Below, one piece after another: positions 17,059-24,352 of a stretch of 32,268 nucleotides of DNA; the first letter of the stretch is position 1, and each line of letters opens with the position of its first letter. Below the pieces are notes generated by a model. That model was given only the letters and a program-made list of their open reading frames with translations. It was not told the origin of the DNA and searched no databases. The DNA lies in assembly GCA_018303265.1 (NCBI GenBank), contig JAGVYN010000001.1, positions 1 through 32,268 of the forward strand. Reading direction: 5' to 3'. The stretch is from Candidatus Woesearchaeota archaeon (GTDB lineage Archaea > Nanobdellota > Nanobdellia > Woesearchaeales > GW2011-AR9). The translations under genes and the position numbers were made by a program.

Positions 17059-17420
17059 TCAGTATTTTCTTTCCAAATTGTGTTGTAATATTTGTCAATA
17101 ACTTTCCGGCTCGCTGCTTTTTCCTTGTCGGGAATGATTTTAACAGATGTTTTCTGGAAAGGTTCAACGCGAAAGAAAACATCGTTCAACGAGCCGTTAT
17201 GGACAATCACGCTTCCATTTGAGCAATGTGGAGTTGCATCTAGGCCTTCCTTCTGTAAAAGAGAAACAAGGTCCTGAGCAACTCGAGCACAGGCTTGAGG
17301 GTCTGGTTCTGAAAAAGAGAGGTAGAGATTTTTTTTCTTATGAAGACGGTATTCATTCCAATACTCTTCTTCCGCAAAAAGGGCATATGCAGGTGTACAA
17401 AATTTGTTTATTCTTTTCAT
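17052..17420 (-). CDS. Hypothetical protein
   Basis: 122-aa ORF, converging 7-nt overlap with the NTase gene. Confidence 0.55.
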   Translation of the reverse strand: MKRINKFCTPAYALFAEEEYWNEYRLHKKKNLYLSFSEPDPQACARVAQDLVSLLQKEGLDATPHCSNGSVIVHNGSLNDVFFRVEPFQKTSVKIIPDKEKAASRKVIDKYYNTIWKENTDQ

Positions 17421-17683
17421 CAGCCATTTCGTTCGTATCTTCTTTATAAAATTTTATGAGAAAATGGCATCTAGACACACAGAAAAAGTAGAAAAAACAA
17501 ATTTGTTTCTCTATTTTGTATTTAAACAAAAAAAATCAATTTTTCCACAAAATAACCAAAAAATCAAGCTTTGTTAAGTTTTAAAACCTCAAAATTAACC
17601 CTTTTATAAGATATCTTGCAAGCATGTTTAAAAAGTTATTTCTTCTACCTCATGGCATGAAAAACAAATTGGAGGTGACCGAA

Positions 17684-18868
17684 ATGGCACTATTAAAGAA
17701 ATGTGCTTCCCTCGCCGTGCTGGTGATTTTTATGTTAAGTATTGTCCCACTGGCATTAGCGGAAGAAGCAGCGACGGAAGAAACAACGTCAGAAGATACA
17801 TCAGCAACTGATGTAGAAGAAACTGATGTAGAAGATAAAGAGGTAGATAAAGAGAAAGATGCGCAGCCACGGAAAGTCCGGGAAGCGCAAAAGAAAATAG
17901 CAAACGCCCGGAATCGTATTGCCGGAGCACAGCAAGAAGTTAAAAGAGATATGAAAGAAGTACAAGAACGTCTCCGCGAAGTTCGTGAGAAATATCAAGA
18001 AGTGCGAGCCGCGCATCGGGAAAACAAGGATAAATTGCTTGAAATGAACCGTGTCGTGAAAGCATGTAAAGGGGACGATTCTGAGGATTGTGAAGCAAAA
18101 CGGAAAGAATTGCGGGCCGGCGTTATCCGCCATCTGAGCAAGACGACTGATGTCATTGAGCGATCTCTGGAACGATTGACAGAACGTGTTGAAACGTCTG
18201 AAGTGCTGACAGATGAAGAACGCAGTGATGCCTTGGCAAGATTAGACAATCTTACTGCAGATCTTACCGCCACGCGTGAAAAAGTGGATGGATTGACAAA
18301 AAATTCAACTGTGGAAGAAATCCGGACGGTCATCAAAGAAGTAAAGGAGACCTGGAAGGAAATCCGCAAGGAAGAACGACGTATCGTTGCGTTGTTAGCT
18401 CATGCGAAACTGGGAGAAGTTGTAGAGAAGCATGAAGGTTTAGTTCAGAGCATGCAAGCACGCATCGATAACCTTGCCAAGCAGGGTGCAGACACTACTG
18501 AATTGGAAACAATAAAAGCAGAATTTGAAACTCTTCTCGCTAAAATCAGAGAAGACTACAATACCGCAAAAGAAGAATGGCAGGCTGCAGAAGATAAAAA
18601 AGCAGCGCTTGACGCCTGGAAAGATGTCCAGCAGAACGTTCGTGACGGCATGAAAGAAGCGCGGGAATTGTTGCGTGACTTTACCAGGAAATTTGTGGAA
18701 TTGAAACAAGGCCTGGCTGAAGAGAAGAAGGACGCAAAAGAAGCAGAAGAGGAAGAGGACGAAGAAGAATCTGAAAACGAAACTTCTGATAGTGAAAACG
18801 AAACAGAAGAGAATGAAACCGAAGAAAACGAGTCAGATTCTGAGGAAAACACTACCTCTGAGGAATAA
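17684..18868 (+). CDS. Secreted coiled-coil protein with acidic Ser/Glu/Asn C-terminal tail
   Basis: SD-like GGAGGTGACC before ATG 17684; signal peptide MALLKKCASLAVLVIFMLSIVPLALAEE; long charged helices; NET/NES/NTT-rich tail. Confidence 0.85.
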   Translation: MALLKKCASLAVLVIFMLSIVPLALAEEAATEETTSEDTSATDVEETDVEDKEVDKEKDAQPRKVREAQKKIANARNRIAGAQQEVKRDMKEVQERLREVREKYQEVRAAHRENKDKLLEMNRVVKACKGDDSEDCEAKRKELRAGVIRHLSKTTDVIERSLERLTERVETSEVLTDEERSDALARLDNLTADLTATREKVDGLTKNSTVEEIRTVIKEVKETWKEIRKEERRIVALLAHAKLGEVVEKHEGLVQSMQARIDNLAKQGADTTELETIKAEFETLLAKIREDYNTAKEEWQAAEDKKAALDAWKDVQQNVRDGMKEARELLRDFTRKFVELKQGLAEEKKDAKEAEEEEDEEESENETSDSENETEENETEENESDSEENTTSEE

Positions 18869-18944
18869 AGAAGTTTTTTAAACTTCTTTATTTTTTTCTT
18901 TTTTTAATTTGTATTTAGAACTATATTTAGATAAGAGGTGACTT

Positions 18945-19196
18945 ATGAGAAAAAGCATTTTTGTTTTAGTCGTACTTGGTTTGATTGGTTCTCTTCTGAT
19001 GCTGGGTTGCCAGCCAAAACCATCGGAGATTAAAAAAGAGGTCTCTCCTTCAGTCGTCGAACAAGAAATCGTAGAAATTGGAGAAGAAACATCTGTTGAT
19101 AAAGGATTAGGAGAACTTGAAGATCTTGATACTTTGACAGACGAGACAGAAGAAGACCTGACCTTTGAAGAATTAGATAATTTAAATTTAGAATAA
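18945..19196 (+). CDS. Small acidic lipoprotein
   Basis: Signal with lipobox LLMLGC; GAGGTGA upstream; acidic mature part. Confidence 0.75.
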   Translation: MRKSIFVLVVLGLIGSLLMLGCQPKPSEIKKEVSPSVVEQEIVEIGEETSVDKGLGELEDLDTLTDETEEDLTFEELDNLNLE

Positions 19197-19270
19197 ATGT
19201 ATTTTTTTCTATTTTTCTTCTTAAGTTCTTATATTTTTAAATTTTGACAGCCTCCTCTGGGATAGCGAAA

Positions 19271-19549
19271 TCACAGTTTTGGCATAAGTGCAAAGATAAT
19301 TTTTGCACTCACACTCTTTAGTTTCATTATCGCATATATTGGTGCTACCTTCAAAGGTATTTCTGCAATGATATGCAAATGTTCTGGTTCAACTTCTCTT
19401 TCAAGAAGCACCACATTTGCTTTTTTCGCAGCTTCTTCAAGAGCAATTACACAAATCTTTTTAGAGTAATCGCTATTGAAGATCTTGTAGCGATATTTTG
19501 TGCACCACTCAATATGCCAAGTACTCTTGCCTTCAGCATGGTGGAGTGG
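19271..19549 (-). pseudogene. tnpA: IS200/IS605-type TnpA (Y1 HUH transposase) relic
   Basis: Minus-strand translation ...HAEGKSTWHIEWCTKYRYKIFNSDYSKKICVIALEEAAKKANVVLLEREVEPEHLHIIAEIPLKVAPIYAIMKLKSVSAKIIFALMPKL*; HLH = HUH motif; stop TGA at 19271-19273, no in-frame ATG. Confidence 0.8.
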
Positions 19550-19758
19550 CTATTTGAGCAAGACAGTTTGAGGCAACATACAAACTGCCGAGAGAACGAA
19601 AGAACGAGAAGTAAAATTCTTAATTTTCAATCAATTCTGCGATAGCATACATCAGTTTAGGGGGTTTCCGTATCAAAGCCGAAGGCTATTTTAGTAATCA
19701 ATCTGGGCGTTTTTACGAAAATTTAGCGAAAGATTTATAGGTGTGTAACCACATCTAT

Positions 19759-19771
19759 TCACATAATGTGA
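19759..19771. promoter_or_regulatory. Perfect inverted repeat TCACAT-A-ATGTGA, candidate VapB/antitoxin operator
   Basis: 13-nt palindrome 6 nt upstream of the antitoxin ATG (19778), about 25 nt downstream of TTTATA near 19733. Confidence 0.5.
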
Positions 19772-19777
19772 TAAAAT

Positions 19778-20005
19778 ATGCCAAATATAACTTTAGCAAT
19801 ATCAGAAGATTTGCACGCAAGGATGCGACAACACTCTGAAATTAGATGGAGTGAAGTAGTTAGAAAAACAATAACGCAGAAGATAGAAGATTTAGACGTT
19901 ATGGATAAATTAACTGCAAAAAGTAAATTAACACAAAGAGATGTAGATGAAATTGCTAGTAAAGTTGATCGTGCAGTTGCAAGAAAACTCAGTCTAAGAA
20001 GATGA
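19778..20005 (+). CDS. VapB-like antitoxin
   Basis: MPNITLAISEDLHARMRQHSEIRWSEVVRKTI = ribbon-helix-helix-type N-terminus; overlaps the PIN gene by 4 nt. Confidence 0.8.
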   Translation: MPNITLAISEDLHARMRQHSEIRWSEVVRKTITQKIEDLDVMDKLTAKSKLTQRDVDEIASKVDRAVARKLSLRR

Positions 20006-20427
20006 TTCTCGTTATTGACACAAATATTCTTCTTGCTGGACTTATTAAAGATTCTACAGTAAGAAAAATAATTGTTGAGTCTGGATGGGAATTTTATTAT
20101 CCTGAGATCTCTTTCCATGAAGTGCGAAAGTACAAAGATTTAGTTCTTGAAAAGTCTGGGATGAATGAAGAAGAATATACAGAATTGTTAAATTATCTGT
20201 TAAAACATATAACCTTAGTTCCAGAAGAACAGATTAAACCTAAAATAGAAGAAGCGGATAAACTTCTTGGAAAAGTTGATCCTGACGATGTTGTTTTCTT
20301 AGCAACTGCTTTTAGCATAGAAAATTCTAAGATATGGTCAGATGATCCTCATCTTGAAAAGCAAGTTAAGGTAAGAGTGTTTAAAACGAAACATATTGTA
20401 AAGCTGTTTTTTCCTGAAGAAGAATAA
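20002..20427 (+). CDS. PIN-domain toxin (VapC-like)
   Basis: VIDTNILLAGLI ... EVRKY ... VDPDDVVFLATA ... IWSDDPHL acidic PIN motifs. Confidence 0.88.
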   Translation: MILVIDTNILLAGLIKDSTVRKIIVESGWEFYYPEISFHEVRKYKDLVLEKSGMNEEEYTELLNYLLKHITLVPEEQIKPKIEEADKLLGKVDPDDVVFLATAFSIENSKIWSDDPHLEKQVKVRVFKTKHIVKLFFPEEE

Positions 20428-20513
20428 ATAATTGCGAAAGCAAGAATTATCAGGTTATTTTAGGCGCTCGCTGGATTTCTGGCTAGAAATATTAGTATAT
20501 AGTGGCGAACATA

Positions 20514-20531
20514 AATAATTGAGCAATTATT
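20514..20531 (+). other. Hairpin AATAATT-GAGC-AATTATT
   Basis: Perfect 7-bp inverted repeat. Confidence 0.5.
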
Positions 20532-20548
20532 ATCCGACATTATATAAC

Positions 20549-20581
20549 GAAGGCACTACATAATCGTATTAATGTGCCTTC
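20549..20581 (+). other. Hairpin GAAGGCAC-N17-GTGCCTTC
   Basis: Perfect 8-bp inverted repeat with inner TAAT/ATTA. Confidence 0.55.
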
Positions 20582-20805
20582 AGTATATTTTGGATTGATG
20601 AAAAAATATCACAAGAAAAGCAAAACTATTTTGATCTTATTTTATTGATATTGTATCGGGCATGGCTCAGTAAAAGCCTATTCTTCGTATTAAATCAAAA
20701 AAATGCGGAACAGAGAAAATTGTTTTTTTGACTTATTATTTTTTATAGTACAAACACCCTTAATAAGTAGTAACATTTATAAATAAACTATTTTTTACCA
20801 TTACA

Positions 20806-21702
20806 ATGCGTGATACCAATCCTTTCGAACAACTTGGACTGAATAGAGATGTAGTAGCTTTTTTAGCGGAAAGAGGACAACTGGAAGATTACGTAAGAGA
20901 TGTTTATCGCGCAACTATAACTCGAGTTCATCCTGATAAAGGAGGAAATGATGAATTAGCTAAGCTCGTTAATGAGGCATTTGGTGCAATTCGTGATAAA
21001 CCAGAAAATATCCCTTCTTGGCTTGCCGGTATGAATGGGAGTCCTAAAGCAACCTCGGGATACTCCTCTAAACCGGAAGTAAGAACACCTCCACGACCAG
21101 AATCTGGATCAGAAACGGAATCAATAGGGAAATACACTTTAATTAAATCTCCTACCTACGCTTTAGGAATGGAAGAATTACGTAACGCAGGAAAAACCCC
21201 CTTCAGTTTTGCGGATAATTTACGCGCCCGCCTGGAACAGCCAGATTTATTTGATACTTGGCTGGATTCTGATACTGGCATTGTCTACAAAGCAGGAAGT
21301 TCTAAGATTAAAATTATCCCTGCTTGCGATTATCTACGACATATTCCTGCTGATTTTATTTCAGCATTTATTCCAGTTGATTATAGTAAGCTGAAAGGAA
21401 CAGAGCTTGATACAAAAAAGATGAAAGTAAATAAATCTTTGACAAAATCAGAGATTCTATCACATCCGGGATGGCTTGCTCTTGTAGGCGGCGATGCTGA
21501 TTTATTGAGAAGATATACTCATGATGCTTTTGCTCGTTATGCTAAAAAATATAGAGAAAGTGATAGAATGATGGGGTTTAATGTCGTTGAAAATCATACA
21601 CAAAACCAATTAAGGGCGGCCGGTGTCAATATTCTTAACAGCAACTCTTACGCCTATGGCATCAATAACCTTAGCAATAGCGGCCGTTTCCTGTCACGGT
21701 AG
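20806..21702 (+). CDS. J-domain protein (DnaJ-like N-terminus, unknown C-terminus)
   Basis: NPFEQLGLNRD...YRATITRVHPDKGGNDELAKLVNEAFGAI; HPD tripeptide; TTTATAAATA about 27 nt upstream of ATG. Confidence 0.8.
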   Translation: MRDTNPFEQLGLNRDVVAFLAERGQLEDYVRDVYRATITRVHPDKGGNDELAKLVNEAFGAIRDKPENIPSWLAGMNGSPKATSGYSSKPEVRTPPRPESGSETESIGKYTLIKSPTYALGMEELRNAGKTPFSFADNLRARLEQPDLFDTWLDSDTGIVYKAGSSKIKIIPACDYLRHIPADFISAFIPVDYSKLKGTELDTKKMKVNKSLTKSEILSHPGWLALVGGDADLLRRYTHDAFARYAKKYRESDRMMGFNVVENHTQNQLRAAGVNILNSNSYAYGINNLSNSGRFLSR

Positions 21703-21763
21703 CCCCTCGTCCGCCCCGCAGGGCGCGTGAAAAATTTATATTCTTCAAACAGTTCCGTTAAAA

Positions 21764-22174
21764 TTATAATTTTTCAAATATTTCTTCTGCTCTGTCAACA
21801 AATTTTCGTGCATCAGATTTTGTTTTCTCTGCAATGTCTTTGGTTGTTTTTTTGGTTACAGAATACTGGGCAATTTCTCTTCTATCTCTGACATCACGTA
21901 GCATCTCAATCTCTTCTTTTTGTATTCTAAGATTTTCAAAATTTTCAAAATGACTTTTATCAAGTAATTTTCTTTTGACAAAAAGTTCTTCCAAAACTAC
22001 TGCTGTCGCCGTATGGGATTTGCTTCTCAATCCTAATTTTGCAAGGAGGCTCAGAGCAGACATATACATTGCATAGTAAGCAGTGATGACAACCCATTCG
22101 TCAGCGGTATGATCTTTTGGAAGTGCAAGAACATCTTTGAATTTTTCAGCTTTACTCAATAATTCCATAGTCAC
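21764..22174 (-). CDS. HEPN-domain protein
   Basis: AEKFKDVLALPKDHTADEWVVITAYYAMYMSALSLLAKLGLRSKSHTATAVVLEELF, the HEPN helical pattern; adjacent to an MNT gene. Confidence 0.75.
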   Translation of the reverse strand: MTMELLSKAEKFKDVLALPKDHTADEWVVITAYYAMYMSALSLLAKLGLRSKSHTATAVVLEELFVKRKLLDKSHFENFENLRIQKEEIEMLRDVRDRREIAQYSVTKKTTKDIAEKTKSDARKFVDRAEEIFEKL

Positions 22175-22262
22175 AAGATTTGACCGTGATTTTTTGAGGT
22201 AAGGCTCAGCCAGATTTTTAACAGTGTGATCTTTTACGAGCTGTTCTCTTTTTATGAAAGTC

Positions 22263-22850
22263 TCAATAATGTTTATACACCTCTTTGAAATAATAATCTA
22301 AGCCATCTAAAACAAGCCCATATTCTATTAAATCATTCCAAAAGACAGGATTGTCTTTCTTTATATTCTTAAAATCAGATGGCTTTACTGTTAGAACTTG
22401 AATATTTAAATCATATTTAGTCTTGAATTCTTGAGCCAATTTCCCAACATTCTTTTTTGTTGTTACACATAATAAGTCAATGTCACTTTTTTTCGTTTCC
22501 GTATTTTTAGCGTAAGAACCAAAAATAATCACCGGTCCATCTGGACGAACTTCATTAATGAATTCAGTTAATCTCTTGTAGATTAAAAGATGTTTCTCTT
22601 TGAAAGCTAGTTTTTTTTTAGTAACGTGGTGAACAAATAGTTGGTAAGTCAAATCGCCTTTCACGAATTCGTAAACATTAGTCTTGCCTATTTTTTTTCC
22701 TTTGAGGTGTTTTTCTTGTACTACCTTTTTAAGAAGCCGAAAAGTTGTCTCATGAGAGAGACCGGTTTTTGTTTCTATCTCTTTTGCCGTAAGATCAGCT
22801 AATTTTGGAAAAAAGCTGGATAAGATTTCAATTTCGTTTTGAGTTAACAA
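22263..22850 (-). CDS. Minimal nucleotidyltransferase (MNT) with N-terminal winged-HTH
   Basis: VIIFGSYAKNTETKKSDIDLLCVT catalytic motif; N-terminal HTH-like ETKTGLSHETTFRLLKKVVQEKHLKGKKIGKTNVYEF. Confidence 0.85.
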   Translation of the reverse strand: MLTQNEIEILSSFFPKLADLTAKEIETKTGLSHETTFRLLKKVVQEKHLKGKKIGKTNVYEFVKGDLTYQLFVHHVTKKKLAFKEKHLLIYKRLTEFINEVRPDGPVIIFGSYAKNTETKKSDIDLLCVTTKKNVGKLAQEFKTKYDLNIQVLTVKPSDFKNIKKDNPVFWNDLIEYGLVLDGLDYYFKEVYKHY

Positions 22851-22967
22851 GTTGTTTCACCAATTACATAGTTGGAATGACAACTATATAAAGCTTTGCC
22901 CAATTGACTGCTTTTAATCTTTCAGAATATCCCGTGAATAGCCGCAATCATTTAGTTTAATTAAAGT

Positions 22968-23242
22968 TTAAGGGCACGCCCGCAGTCGAAACACTGAAGC
23001 TTCGTTAGTATACCCCGACAGCTTCTCAGGCTTGCGACCCTCTGAACATCACAACCTCCGCTTAGGGCTGCTCCATTCCTGGCCTGACCCGGTTCACGCA
23101 AGCGCAATCCCAGAGGACAAACCGTCGGCAAAGACAGCCAGGACCAACAAAACAACAATGGTCCTTCCTTGGGCTTCGGCTCCGTGTAAAGTCCATTCAC
23201 GGTAACAACGCAGGACTAGCGCGCCAGCCTAGCTTACCTTCA
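22968..23242 (-). ncRNA. Signal recognition particle (7S) RNA, ends approximate
   Basis: Minus strand GCGTGAACCGGGTCAGGCCAGGAATGGAGCAGCCCTAAGCG matches the SRP helix 8 domain (GGAA tetraloop, AGCAG asymmetric loop); GC-rich in an AT-rich region. Confidence 0.9.
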
Positions 23243-23318
23243 AGGAAAAGAGAACGTGCTGATTTTTTAAATGTTTGTGGATAGTTTACACATTTTCCGT
23301 CACACATCTACTTTTCCA

Positions 23319-23660
23319 TTACAAATCCAGACGAAATTCTATCCCGTGATTCTTAAAACCAAATCCATTATAGAATGCATGAACTTCGTTCTTTGCATGC
23401 CGGCTCGTGCAAATCAATTTGTAGCACCCTTGTTTTCTTGCTTCTTCAATAACAGCACGGACAATACGCTCTCCATTTCCCTGGCGACGGAAAGGCTCCT
23501 GAACAAAGACGTCTTCCAGCAAACCAAAAGGTTCTTTATGAAGATCATTAGTGAGAATGTACAGGAAAGCCCGCGCTATTTCCTTATGATCCTGTTGCAA
23601 AGAAAAACGAATCCCTTTCCCTAGACATTCCTGAGATTGTATTCTCGCTTTTGGTTCCAT
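23319..23660 (-). CDS. GNAT-family N-acetyltransferase
   Basis: LLEDVFVQEPFRRQGNGERIVRAVIEEARKQGCYKLICTSRHAKNEVHAFYNGFGFKNHGIEFRLDL. Confidence 0.88.
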   Translation of the reverse strand: MEPKARIQSQECLGKGIRFSLQQDHKEIARAFLYILTNDLHKEPFGLLEDVFVQEPFRRQGNGERIVRAVIEEARKQGCYKLICTSRHAKNEVHAFYNGFGFKNHGIEFRLDL

Positions 23661-23808
23661 CTTCCATGATGTTGCGAATGGAGGTTTATATTTTTTTATG
23701 TTTTTTATTGGAGAGGAAATTTCTCAGGATCAATTCTAGAAAAAAGGAAAGGCAATTCGACATATTTATAAATAAAAGTAACTTCGTCCCTAGCAGGAGG
23801 CAATATAG

Positions 23809-24060
23809 ATGAATAAACACAAATATTCAATCATCACTTTTCTACTCATTGTGAGCGTATTTTTGGCAAGCTGTTCAACACGTTCAATTACAGGCTCAGC
23901 GGTGGGAATTGTTTCCGAAGGAAAAGATTGCGTGGAACAATGTGTTGACTCTTGTTCCAATAATCAGACTTGCCTTAAAGATTGTTTAGAAGGTTGCCGC
24001 ACGGATGATATTTCGGGCAAAAATGGCCTTACTTCTTCTTTTGGAGTAATTTCTCCATAA
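23809..24060 (+). CDS. Small Cys-rich lipoprotein
   Basis: Lipobox FLASC; RSITGSAVG; C-X3-C-X3-C-X5-C-X3-C-X3-C; AGGAGGC upstream. Confidence 0.75.
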   Translation: MNKHKYSIITFLLIVSVFLASCSTRSITGSAVGIVSEGKDCVEQCVDSCSNNQTCLKDCLEGCRTDDISGKNGLTSSFGVISP

Positions 24061-24080
24061 CTTTTCTCTCTCCCTTAACC

Positions 24081-24298
24081 GGCTCTGTAGAAAATCTCTC
24101 TTCGTTCAGGTAGTGTCAGACTTCGCACTTGATTTATTTAATTGAATTGCCGATGCAAGAAGGGATCGTTGTCCCTTCTGCACCGAAGGGAAGAATATCC
24201 CTTCGTGTGTTCCCCGGATGGGACTTCCCCCTTCTCGGCTTGAAGTATGACAAAATGGTGCTACGTGAGTTGACACTACCTACATTTTCTACAGAGCC
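24081..24298. mobile_element. MITE-like non-autonomous element, 218 bp
   Basis: TIR GGCTCTGTAGAAAAT...GGTAGTGTCA vs TGACACTACC...ATTTTCTACAGAGCC; 9-bp direct repeats CCCTTAACC at 24072-24080 and 24299-24307. Confidence 0.88.
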
Positions 24299-24352
24299 CC
24301 CTTAACCAGAACATTTTTAAAAGAATTCTTGATCCTGTAAAGTGGTGGAACA

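Noticed and set aside
17460-17620. Very AT-rich stretch as a possible replication origin
   Set aside because: No repeated ORB-like motifs and no orc1/cdc6 gene seen nearby; likely just an intergenic promoter region.
22961-23200. 79-aa minus-strand ORF
   Set aside because: Lies within the SRP RNA; no protein-like features.
23271-23624. 117-aa plus-strand ORF
   Set aside because: Antisense to a clear GNAT gene.
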